Source: Clostridiales bacterium
Lineage (GTDB): Bacteria; Bacillota; Clostridia; Tissierellales; Sedimentibacteraceae
NCBI GenBank assembly: GCA_003497505.1
Contig: DNNV01000036.1
Coordinates: 415-7,042, forward strand
DNA: 6,628 nucleotides
Direction of reading: 5' to 3'
Part shown: piece by piece, positions 1 through 6,287 of the stretch
How positions within the stretch are numbered: position 1 is the first letter of the stretch
Layout: each line of letters begins with the position of its first letter
The notes under the pieces: model-generated
Database searches by the model: none
What the model was told of the DNA's origin: nothing
The model's input: only the letters and a program-made list of their open reading frames with translations
Position numbers and translations under genes: made by a program

Positions 1-1
1 C

Positions 2-280
2 CGTGCTATAATTCAGAATTCACCGCTTCTGATACTGGATGAGGCCACTAGCTCAGTGGATACACGTACAGAAAAACTTGTACAGGAAGCAATGGATAAG
101 CTGACGCAAGGCCGAACATCCTTTGTTATTGCTCACCGCCTGTCAACGATTAAAAATGCCGACATGATTTTGGTTATGAAGGACGGTGACATCATAGAAA
201 ACGGAAATCATAAAGAATTGCTGGAAAATGGCGGCTTCTACGCCGAGCTTTACAACAGCCAGTTTGAGCTGGCTTCATAA
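2..280 (+). CDS. ABC exporter, C-terminal end of the nucleotide-binding domain (partial)
   Basis: This is the 3' end of a gene whose start lies before the window; about 92 codons are visible, ending in TAA. The frame opens with [20 protein letters not shown], which contains the Walker B motif (LLILDE) and the D-loop (SSVD). The H-loop follows in [10 protein letters not shown], then the usual end of the domain ([20 protein letters not shown] and a Phe-Tyr-rich tail). This pattern is typical of MsbA/MdlB/BmrA-type exporters, in which a six-helix membrane domain is fused to the ATPase and the pair works as a homo- or heterodimer in the cytoplasmic membrane. The membrane domain, Walker A and signature motif are outside the window, so the substrate cannot be inferred. 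It is a different ABC class from the MacB-like system downstream. The 165-base gap suggests separate transcription, although no clear terminator lies between them. Confidence 0.93.
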   Translation, partial: RAIIQNSPLLILDEATSSVDTRTEKLVQEAMDKLTQGRTSFVIAHRLSTIKNADMILVMKDGDIIENGNHKELLENGGFYAELYNSQFELAS

Positions 281-445
281 TAGCTATATATATTTCATGC
301 TCCTGCATACAAAAATATAAAATAATTAAGGTAAATTAAATGTTATTTATTTATTCTTAAAAATCATGTGGTAAAAATAAATAAAATCATCTGAAAAATT
401 TAACTTGTATCGGAAAATAATGTTTGAAGAGAAAAGGAGCATTTT

Positions 446-2074
446 ATGAAAAGTAAAAAAGTTAAATCAGCGGTAATTGTTGCAGCTATATTGATTGTTG
501 CGGCTGTGGTTATAAATACAGTCGCAAAAAAGGCATCCGCCGCAGATGCAGGCCCGGCTTTATCCGCAGAGGCCGAACATACTGTTTCCATGGATAACAT
601 ATCAATTTCCGTCTCGGACAGCGGAAGCATAACTCCCACTGATAAGAGAATAATAAAATCCGAAATCAACGGAACGGTGGACGGAATTTACGTTACGGAA
701 GGTGACCAGGTTGAAAAAGACCAGGTTTTGATAGCACTTAAATCTGACACCGCAAATGACAGTCGCACCGAAATCAGGGATATTGAGCTGAATATAGAAA
801 AAGCTCAGAAGGATTTGAACAACTTATATGAAAACAATGGAAATCTCAACATTTATGCTCCTTCATCGGGTGTGATATCAGGCTTAAACATAAAAGCAGG
901 TGATCAGATAAGCAGTAATTATACAATTGCCAACATAAAGGATACGGACAATTCATATCTCGAGGTGTATTTCACAAAGAATGAATTCGATAAAATATCT
1001 GTGGGTGACACCGCTTCAATATTTATGACTAAGTATTTTTCAACACAAACGGGAACAGTTACCGAAAAGGACAGCACTCCTGTTCAAAAGGGCGGCGGTA
1101 TATTCGGATACCTGGTAACCGTAAAAATGAAAAATCCCGGTGGATATTCCGTGGGTGACCTTGCTCAAATTAGTGTAACTAATTCTCAGGGCACATACAA
1201 CGGAATGGAAAACGGTAAAATAGCGGATATAAAAGAAGAAAAAACTGTTTCAAAAATAAGCGGGAAAGTAAAGTCAGTTTCTGCCGAAAACGGCAAATAT
1301 ATCAATGCCGGAGATCTCATTGCAACACTGGAAGGCGAGGATATTAGCCTGCAGATAGCAGAGAAGCAAAACGCCATACAAAAATACCAGTCACAGATGA
1401 AGGACTTAGCGGAGAGAGATACTGTCTATTCCCCCATGAAGGGAACCGTTCTTAAAATAGATGTATCCGAAGAGGAGGTTGTTGACAGAACAACAGCATT
1501 GATGACTGTCGCCGATCTTGAAAGCATGGAAGTTAAAATATCCGTTGATGAGCTGGATATAAATAAAATTAAGCTTGGACAACAGGCAAGCATAACAAGC
1601 GACGTTTACCCCGACGAAAAATTCACCGGAAAGGTAAGTAAAATCTCAATGGAGGGCAACAGCCAGAACGGTGTTACAACATATGACGTCACAATCAAAT
1701 TGGATGACAGAAAATCTCTGATGTCGGGAATGAACGTGAATGTTGAAATATTGGCTGAAAGCCGTGAAAATGTATTGACCGTGCCCGTTGGTGCAGTTCG
1801 CAGAATGCAGGGAGAATACATGGTTTCAGTAAAGGATTCCTCAGGTAGCGTAAAGAATGTCAAGGTTGAATTGGGTCTTGCCACAAAAGACAAGGTCGAA
1901 ATTACTTCGGGACTTTCAGAAGGAGATATCGTGTTGTACAGCAGAATGAAGTCTGAATCTTCTCAATTTCAGCAAAATGGCAATGTGAGAATAGGAATGC
2001 CCGGCATGTCCGGAGGCGCTGTGGGAGTACCGGCTGGCGGAGGAAATACGAGGTCCGGAGGCGGAAGACAATGA
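446..2074 (+). CDS. MacA/YknX-like efflux adaptor with two tandem adaptor modules
   Basis: This 542-residue adaptor (HlyD/RND membrane fusion protein superfamily) should link the ATPase and permease encoded next to it to the cell exterior. Residues 8-27 form one N-terminal hydrophobic signal-anchor; there is no lipobox Cys. Two similar modules follow. In module 1 the lipoyl-like halves are at about 71-100 and 135-165, joined by a charged helix (104-131) and followed by a beta-barrel (171-246). Module 2 has halves at 269-298 and 326-356, a helix at 299-324 and a barrel at 361-437. A membrane-proximal domain (441-500) and a Gly-rich tail (about 515-542) complete the protein. Ordinary MacA-type adaptors have one module and are about 370-400 residues long. 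Each inter-lipoyl segment is too short for a long TolC-docking hairpin, as expected in a cell with no outer membrane. The start has AAAGGAG at 433-439, six bases upstream. The substrate is unknown; antimicrobial peptides, antibiotics or other exported compounds are all possible for the family. Confidence 0.9.
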   Translation: MKSKKVKSAVIVAAILIVAAVVINTVAKKASAADAGPALSAEAEHTVSMDNISISVSDSGSITPTDKRIIKSEINGTVDGIYVTEGDQVEKDQVLIALKSDTANDSRTEIRDIELNIEKAQKDLNNLYENNGNLNIYAPSSGVISGLNIKAGDQISSNYTIANIKDTDNSYLEVYFTKNEFDKISVGDTASIFMTKYFSTQTGTVTEKDSTPVQKGGGIFGYLVTVKMKNPGGYSVGDLAQISVTNSQGTYNGMENGKIADIKEEKTVSKISGKVKSVSAENGKYINAGDLIATLEGEDISLQIAEKQNAIQKYQSQMKDLAERDTVYSPMKGTVLKIDVSEEEVVDRTTALMTVADLESMEVKISVDELDINKIKLGQQASITSDVYPDEKFTGKVSKISMEGNSQNGVTTYDVTIKLDDRKSLMSGMNVNVEILAESRENVLTVPVGAVRRMQGEYMVSVKDSSGSVKNVKVELGLATKDKVEITSGLSEGDIVLYSRMKSESSQFQQNGNVRIGMPGMSGGAVGVPAGGGNTRSGGGRQ

Positions 2075-2757
2075 TAGATTTAAAAGACATTACAAAAATC
2101 TATGATATGGGCTCCGTAAAAGTTCAAGTTTTAAATGGAATAAGCCTTCATGTGGATGAAGGTGAGTTTATTTCCATAATAGGGCCCTCCGGCTCGGGAA
2201 AATCAACCCTGATGAATATAATAGGCTGCCTGGATGTCCCCACCGAAGGCGAATACTATCTCGACGGGAAAGAAATAAGCACCTACAATGAAAAGCAGCT
2301 ATCAAAAATCAGAAACCAAAAAATCGGCTTCATATTTCAGAAGTTCAATCTTCTTCCGAAGCTGACGGCACTGGAAAATGTAGAGCTGCCTCTCATATAC
2401 CGTGGCATGAATCATAAAGAAAGAAGACAGAGAAGTATTGATGCTCTTGAGAAGGTGGGCCTGGGCGACAGAATGAGCCACAATCCCACTGAACTCTCCG
2501 GAGGACAGCAGCAGCGTGTTGCAATAGCAAGAGCGCTGGCAGGCGACCCTCCCGTGCTTCTCGCAGATGAACCGACGGGAAATCTTGACTCAAAGTCAGG
2601 AACCGACGTAATGAATTTAATCAGACAGCTGAGCTCCGAAGGAAAAACCATCGTCCTCATAACTCATGACAACGAGGTTGCAAAGGCGGCACAGCGAATT
2701 ATAACAATCAAAGACGGCCTGATTCTCGACGGCAATATAACTAAGGAAGGAAGATAG
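2071..2757 (+). CDS. MacB/LolD-type ABC transporter ATP-binding protein
   Basis: This 228-residue ATPase powers the adaptor-permease complex from the cytoplasmic side of the membrane. All core motifs are intact: an A-loop Tyr near residue 11, Walker [10 protein letters not shown] (38-46), Q-loop Gln90, signature LSGGQ (142-146), Walker B VLLADE (162-167), D-loop NLDS (171-174) and H-loop His199. The motif [11 protein letters not shown] after the Q-loop and the size place it in the MacB/LolD/FtsE group, which pairs with FtsX-fold permeases. Its ATG overlaps the adaptor stop codon as ATGA, so the two are probably translationally coupled. The ribosome binding site GGAGG (2057-2061) lies inside the adaptor's Gly-rich tail, nine bases before the start. 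The B. subtilis counterpart would be YknY-like, but orthology cannot be settled by eye. Confidence 0.97.
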   Translation: MIDLKDITKIYDMGSVKVQVLNGISLHVDEGEFISIIGPSGSGKSTLMNIIGCLDVPTEGEYYLDGKEISTYNEKQLSKIRNQKIGFIFQKFNLLPKLTALENVELPLIYRGMNHKERRQRSIDALEKVGLGDRMSHNPTELSGGQQQRVAIARALAGDPPVLLADEPTGNLDSKSGTDVMNLIRQLSSEGKTIVLITHDNEVAKAAQRIITIKDGLILDGNITKEGR

Positions 2758-2759
2758 CT

Positions 2760-3923
2760 ATGAATGTCAAAAGCGTTACAAAGATGGCCTTTCAATCCAT
2801 TTTATCTAATAAAATGAGAACCTTCCTCACAATGCTGGGAATAATAATAGGGGTTTTTGCCGTTGTGGTCCTTATATCCATCGGACAGGGAGCTACCTCC
2901 GGCGTTACGGAAAGCATATCAAGCATGGGCTCAAATATGATAAGCGTCAGCATACTCGGCAGAAATAAATCCATCAGCTTCAAGGATATACATGACTTTG
3001 AAAAGCTTGAGGGAATAAAGAGTGTAACACCGGTTTACACTGCAAACGCAACCGTTAAATATGACTTGAACAATACGAGTGTAAGGATAACCGGCGGAAA
3101 TGAAAATTACATGAGCATAAACAATTATGAAATAGGCTCAGGAAGGACCATAAGCCCCATTGATGTCGATTACAGAAATAAGGTTGCTGTAATAGGTCTG
3201 ACTGTTGCCAAAGATTTGTTTGACGGAGACAGTGCCATCAACAAGGACATATATATAAACGGTGAGAAATATACCGTTGTTGGGGTACTTGAAGACAAGG
3301 GAAGCTCCATTATGGGAGACAACAATGAAATCGTAATAGTACCCGTAACAACACTCATGAGACAGAACAACACAAATTCGATAACCAGCATAACGGTGCA
3401 GGCGAGCTCAGCTGAGGAATCTGCAGCTGCAAAGAAAAACGTGGAAAATTACCTGCTGGATTACTTCGAGGATGAGGATTCCTACAGAGTTTTCAGCCAG
3501 GACGAAATGCTCAACACATTGAATGAGGTAACAGGAATGCTGACAGCAATGCTGGGAGGTATAGCTGGAATATCACTTTTGGTAGGCGGCATAGGAATAA
3601 TGAACATAATGCTTGTAACAGTTACGGAAAGAACAAGAGAAATTGGTATAAGAAAAGCAATAGGAGCCGGGAGATCCAACATATTGATTCAATTCCTCAT
3701 TGAATCCTCTGTAATGAGCGGTGTTGGCGGAGTTATAGGCGCCGCACTGGGAATTGCGGCATCATATGTCATAAGTAACATGATGAATATAAGCTATACA
3801 GTCAATGTGCCGGTAATAATGGGAGCATTTGTATTCTCCCTGGCAGTTGGTGTTTTTTTCGGATTATACCCCGCAAACAAGGCATCAAAATTAAAACCGG
3901 TGGATGCGCTGCGTTATGAATAA
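2760..3923 (+). CDS. MacB-like ABC transporter permease (FtsX fold)
   Basis: This 387-residue membrane subunit begins two bases after the ATPase stop codon, with AAGGAAGG just upstream. It has the MacB/YknZ topology. TM1 is at about 21-43, within the typical start KMRTFLTMLGIIIGVFAVV. A large extracellular domain follows (about 45-255), then TM2 (261-286), TM3 (313-338) and TM4 (348-370). The cytoplasmic coupling segment TERTREIGIRKAIGA (289-303) after TM2 and the C-terminal GLYPANKASKLKPVDALRYE are hallmarks of the family. MacB-type transporters act as dimers that couple ATP hydrolysis to movement of the extracellular domain, rather than carrying the substrate through the membrane pore. Unlike Gram-negative MacB, the ATPase is a separate polypeptide, which is the usual Firmicute arrangement. 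The protein is complete and is the last gene of the operon. The transported compound cannot be read from the sequence. Confidence 0.96.
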   Translation: MNVKSVTKMAFQSILSNKMRTFLTMLGIIIGVFAVVVLISIGQGATSGVTESISSMGSNMISVSILGRNKSISFKDIHDFEKLEGIKSVTPVYTANATVKYDLNNTSVRITGGNENYMSINNYEIGSGRTISPIDVDYRNKVAVIGLTVAKDLFDGDSAINKDIYINGEKYTVVGVLEDKGSSIMGDNNEIVIVPVTTLMRQNNTNSITSITVQASSAEESAAAKKNVENYLLDYFEDEDSYRVFSQDEMLNTLNEVTGMLTAMLGGIAGISLLVGGIGIMNIMLVTVTERTREIGIRKAIGAGRSNILIQFLIESSVMSGVGGVIGAALGIAASYVISNMMNISYTVNVPVIMGAFVFSLAVGVFFGLYPANKASKLKPVDALRYE

Positions 3924-3968
3924 TATGTCTTGAGCATAAAAAATGGGGTTAGGGCATACAAAGAATGA

Positions 3969-4000
3969 GGAGACTTCTTTTGAAAGTCTCCCCTTTTTTT
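3969..4000 (+). terminator. Intrinsic terminator of the efflux operon, between convergent genes
   Basis: GGAGACTT (3969-3976) pairs perfectly with AAGTCTCC (3984-3991) around a seven-base loop, followed by CC and a run of seven T (3994-4000). The T-run lies on the + side, so the hairpin serves the transporter operon, whose stop codon is 46 bases upstream. The ilvD stop codon on the other strand is only 8 bases beyond the T-run. The same hairpin may also halt ilvD transcripts, although no good U-tract follows it in that direction. Confidence 0.92.
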
Positions 4001-4007
4001 ATTTCTT

Positions 4008-5672
4008 CTATTTTACTTCAAGCACCGCTCCTCTGTTGCCGGATGTAACCAGCGCGGCATATCTTGCAAGATAGCCTGTGGTAATTTTCGGCTGTCTCGG
4101 CCTCCACTGCGACCTTCTTTTTTCAAGCTCTTCCTCTGAAACCACAAAATCTATTGTATTTTCATTCATATTTATTTTGATTGTATCTCCCTCTTCCACA
4201 AGAGCTATATTTCCTCCAACTGCAGCTTCCGGAGAAACATGACCGATGGATGCCCCTCTTGTTGCACCGGAGAAACGCCCATCCGTAATCAGAGCAACGC
4301 TGCTCCCCAGTCCTCTTCCCATTATTGCAGATGTAGGGTTGAGCATCTCTCTCATTCCCGGTCCGCCCTTAGGTCCCTCATAGCGGATAACCACCACATC
4401 ACCAGCTGCAATTTTTCCTCCGTTGATTGCTTCTATTGCATCCTCTTCACAGTCAAACACCCTTGCCGGACCTTCATGAACAAGCATTTCAGGAGCCACC
4501 GCAGATCGCTTCACAACACATGAGTCCGGAGCCAGGTTACCTTTTAAAATTGCAATTCCGCCTGTCTTGCTATAAGGATTTTCAACAGGCCTTATAACCT
4601 CGTGATTTTTATTTAAACATCCCTTGATATTTTCTCCGACGGTTTTCCCCGTGCATGTCATTGCGGCAGTTTTAATGAGACCCATTTTATCAAGCTCATT
4701 CATAACCGCATATACGCCACCTGCCTCGTCCAAATCCTCTATAAATGTATCTCCTGCCGGAGCCAGATGGCAAAGGTTCGGAGTTTTGGCGCTTATTTCG
4801 TTTGCTATATCTAGATTTAAGTCTATTCCCGCCTCATGTGCTATTGCGGGAAGGTGAAGCATGCTGTTTGTGCTGCAGCCTAATGCCATATCTACGGCCA
4901 AAGCATTCATGAAGGCATCCTCAGTCATTATGTCCTTAGGCTTGATATCTCTTTCAACAAGCTCCATTATTTTCATCCCCGCATGCTTTGCAAGCCTTAT
5001 TCTTTCCGAATAAACTGCCGGGATTGTCCCGTTTCCCTTCAGCCCCATACCCAAAGTTTCTGTGAGGCAGTTCATGCTGTTTGCCGTATACATACCAGAG
5101 CATGAGCCGTATGTGGGACATGCCTTGTTCTCATATTCCTCAACCTCTTCAAGTGTGAGTTTTCCTGCATTATATGCTCCCACAGCTTCAAACATATCTG
5201 ACAGGCATGTCCTCTTCTGTCCCATTTTTCCTGCAAGCATGGGGCCTCCGCTGACGAACACGGCAGGTATATTCACCCTTGCAGCTGCCATTAAAAGACC
5301 CGGTACATTTTTATCACAGTTGGGAACCATAACAAGTCCGTCAAATGCATGCGCCAATGCCATAGCCTCCGTGGAATCAGCAATGAGCTCCCTGCTTGCA
5401 AGAGAATACTTCATGCCCATATGTCCCATTGATATACCGTCACACACAGCTATTGCCGGAAATACAACAGGTGTTCCGCCTGCCATGGAAACTCCCATTT
5501 TTACCGCCTCCACAATTTTATCCAGGTTCATATGCCCCGGAACAATGTCATTTTGCGAGCTTACAATTCCTATCAACGGTCTTTCCAGTTCTTCCTTTGT
5601 ATAGCCCAATGCATTGAACAGCGAGCGGTGTGGCGCCTGCTGAACACCTTTTTTTACTGAATCGCTTCTCAT
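4008..5672 (-). CDS. ilvD: Dihydroxy-acid dehydratase (IlvD), [4Fe-4S] type
   Basis: IlvD removes water from 2,3-dihydroxy-3-methylbutanoate and its methylpentanoate homologue to give the 2-oxo acid precursors of valine/leucine and isoleucine. It is cytoplasmic and needs an Fe-S cluster and Mg2+. The 554-residue length matches the short form of the family. Visible motifs are [19 protein letters not shown] (from Cys77; Asp78 is a probable Mg ligand), the family signature CDKNVPG (Cys119, Lys121), [14 protein letters not shown] (cluster ligand Cys191) and the second signature [12 protein letters not shown] (460-471), whose Ser468 is the proposed catalytic base. The segment IVPGHMNL (43-50) has Gly where [2Fe-2S] enzymes carry a third cluster Cys, so this is the E. 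coli-like, oxygen-sensitive type. The start is fixed by AGGAGG (5679-5684) six bases upstream. It stands alone here, not in an ilvBNC-leu operon, and is preceded by a T-box leader. Sugar-acid dehydratases of the IlvD/Edd family are the alternative, but the T-box and close match favour IlvD. Confidence 0.98.
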   Translation of the reverse strand: MRSDSVKKGVQQAPHRSLFNALGYTKEELERPLIGIVSSQNDIVPGHMNLDKIVEAVKMGVSMAGGTPVVFPAIAVCDGISMGHMGMKYSLASRELIADSTEAMALAHAFDGLVMVPNCDKNVPGLLMAAARVNIPAVFVSGGPMLAGKMGQKRTCLSDMFEAVGAYNAGKLTLEEVEEYENKACPTYGSCSGMYTANSMNCLTETLGMGLKGNGTIPAVYSERIRLAKHAGMKIMELVERDIKPKDIMTEDAFMNALAVDMALGCSTNSMLHLPAIAHEAGIDLNLDIANEISAKTPNLCHLAPAGDTFIEDLDEAGGVYAVMNELDKMGLIKTAAMTCTGKTVGENIKGCLNKNHEVIRPVENPYSKTGGIAILKGNLAPDSCVVKRSAVAPEMLVHEGPARVFDCEEDAIEAINGGKIAAGDVVVIRYEGPKGGPGMREMLNPTSAIMGRGLGSSVALITDGRFSGATRGASIGHVSPEAAVGGNIALVEEGDTIKINMNENTIDFVVSEEELEKRRSQWRPRQPKITTGYLARYAALVTSGNRGAVLEVK

Positions 5673-5714
5673 TTTTAACCTCCTGTTATTTCAACTTTTA
5701 AATAGACGCATATA

Positions 5715-5766
5715 CAAAAAACCTCTCGTCTCTAAACACATTGACATGTATTTAGGGACGAAAGGT
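5715..5766 (-). terminator. T-box attenuator terminator upstream of ilvD
   Basis: On the - strand the 20-base arm at 5766-5747 (ACCTTTCGTC...) pairs with the arm at 5740-5721 (...GACGAGAGGT) around the loop TGTCAA. There are two G-U pairs and one C-A mismatch. TTTTTT (5720-5715) follows. The upper-stream bases AAAG next to the T-box can extend the stem into the T-run. It lies just after the T-box sequence and 43 bases before the ilvD start, so it is the conditional terminator that opposes the tRNA-stabilised antiterminator. Confidence 0.93.
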
Positions 5767-5984
5767 CTTTCCGTGGTACCACCCTGCTTCGCGTAAACGC
5801 CTCTGAAGTCGAAAAAATAAATTTTTGAACTCTGTCCCTGTAACGTGGGAGCACGTCCTCACCTACTTCTTTCGGCTTGGAAGCTCAGGAGTGATCATTA
5901 TACCCTTCAGCACCGGTTCACACCACCCACCGGCTCTCTTTGGCTGTTTCAGGGAACTTTTGTCTCCTTCAAAGCTTTTTGATT
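5715..5984 (-). promoter_or_regulatory. T-box riboswitch leader of ilvD, probable isoleucine specifier
   Basis: Read on the - strand, the leader has the full canonical order. Stem I spans 5975 to 5875; its base pairs GCTTTGAAG with CTTCCAAGC. The likely specifier codon is ATC (Ile) at 5893-5895, in the loop segment ATGATCACTCC and followed by the usual A. A stem II/pseudoknot region includes the hairpin ACGTG-CTCC-CACGT (5843-5856) and a downstream CAGGGA. Stem III is at 5787-5808. The T-box sequence AGGGTGGTACCACGG is at 5771-5785, and a terminator hairpin follows. In T-boxes, uncharged tRNA pairs with the specifier through its anticodon and with TGGN through its NCCA end, which stabilises the antiterminator. 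Here TGGT implies discriminator base A, compatible with tRNA-Ile, -Val and -Leu. Transcription should therefore proceed into ilvD when charged tRNA-Ile is scarce. The T-box class is certain; the Ile assignment is by eye and less so. Confidence 0.97.
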
Positions 5985-5990
5985 TTTATC

Positions 5991-6020
5991 ATTATATACA
6001 CTTTGGACAGCCATTGTCAA
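5991..6020 (-). promoter_or_regulatory. Sigma-A promoter of the T-box/ilvD transcript
   Basis: On the - strand a perfect -35 box TTGACA (6020-6015) and a perfect -10 box TATAAT (5996-5991) are separated by 18 bases. Transcription should start near 5984, giving a leader of about 310 bases before ilvD, normal for a T-box. AT-rich DNA upstream (6021-6054) could serve as an UP element. Such a strong promoter fits control by attenuation rather than by initiation. Confidence 0.9.
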
Positions 6021-6054
6021 CACCTTTTTTAATTTAATTATAGCTAAAATTATA

Positions 6055-6083
6055 TTGCCTATTATGTCATATTACGATATAAT
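6055..6083 (+). promoter_or_regulatory. Promoter of the guanine riboswitch/purine permease transcript
   Basis: A perfect -10 box TATAAT (6078-6083) has a 4-of-6 match to the -35 consensus, TTGCCT (6055-6060), exactly 17 bases upstream. The predicted start near 6090 is about 20 bases ahead of the riboswitch aptamer. The -35 boxes of this promoter and the divergent ilvD promoter lie only 34 bases apart, across an AT-rich tract. Confidence 0.75.
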
Positions 6084-6110
6084 ACTACAGTCAAAGATAA
6101 ATATTAATGC

Positions 6111-6179
6111 ATCAATATATCATGGATAATATGGTTCCAAAGTTTCTACCAAACAACCGTAAATTGTTTGACTATTGAT
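6111..6179 (+). promoter_or_regulatory. Guanine riboswitch aptamer (purine riboswitch)
   Basis: The three-helix purine aptamer is complete. P1 pairs ATCAATA (6111-6117) with TATTGAT (6173-6179). P2 is short, TGGA/TCCA (6123-6126 with 6136-6139), closed by L2 AATATGG (6128-6134). The J2/3 core AGTTTCTACC is at 6141-6150. P3 is AAACAA (6151-6156) with TTGTTT (6164-6169), closed by L3 CCGTAAA (6157-6163). The GG of L2 and the CC of L3 give the usual loop-loop contact. The ligand-pairing base, position 74 in the B. subtilis xpt numbering, is the C of GACTA (6172). It pairs with guanine or hypoxanthine; adenine riboswitches have U there. The downstream terminator and permease gene make this an OFF switch for purine uptake. 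Confidence 0.97.
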
Positions 6180-6196
6180 TATCTGCTGTATTTGAT

Positions 6197-6221
6197 GCGA
6201 ATAGTTTATATTCGCTTTTTT
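6197..6221 (+). terminator. Guanine riboswitch expression-platform terminator
   Basis: GCGAATA (6197-6203) pairs perfectly with TATTCGC (6209-6215) around GTTTA, followed by six T (6216-6221). The alternative fold pairs ACTATT (6171-6176), which overlaps the 3' strand of P1, with AATAGT (6200-6205), which overlaps the terminator's 5' arm. Guanine binding locks P1 and frees the terminator; without ligand the antiterminator can form and the permease is expressed. Confidence 0.92.
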
Positions 6222-6287
6222 GTTTCCTTGTAATAATTATTAGTTTATACAGGCAGACTATTAGTATTTAAAAACATAGGAGGAATA

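Noticed and set aside
257..274. Hairpin AGCCAG/CTGGCT at the end of the first ABC gene, considered as a terminator
   Set aside because: It lies inside the coding sequence before the stop codon, has only six pairs and is not followed by a T-run.
281..445. Possible promoter or small RNA in the AT-rich gap before the adaptor
   Set aside because: Several TATAAA/TAAAAT-like hexamers exist, but none has a credible -35 box at 16-18 bases, and no stable stem-loop with a T-run is visible.
400..669. 89-codon open frame on the - strand over the adaptor start
   Set aside because: It overlaps the well-supported adaptor gene and its ribosome binding site, and resembles no protein family I recognise.
5062..5604. 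180-codon open frame on the + strand opposite ilvD
   Set aside because: It is a shadow of the highly conserved ilvD coding sequence, with no ribosome binding site and no recognisable protein motif.
5741..5746. TTGACA on the + strand, a perfect -35 box
   Set aside because: It is the loop of the T-box terminator hairpin read on the other strand, and no -10 box lies at the proper distance on the + strand.
5825..6037. 70-codon open frame on the + strand between ilvD and the purine permease
   Set aside because: It lies entirely over the antisense of the T-box leader and the ilvD promoter, has no good ribosome binding site, and its composition reflects the structured RNA.
6256..6264. GACTATTAG resembling the riboswitch 3' end GACTATTGA, considered as a second aptamer fragment
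   Set aside because: Only a few bases match, and none of the purine aptamer core (TTTCTACC, CCGTAAA) occurs nearby. Chance similarity in AT-rich sequence is enough.
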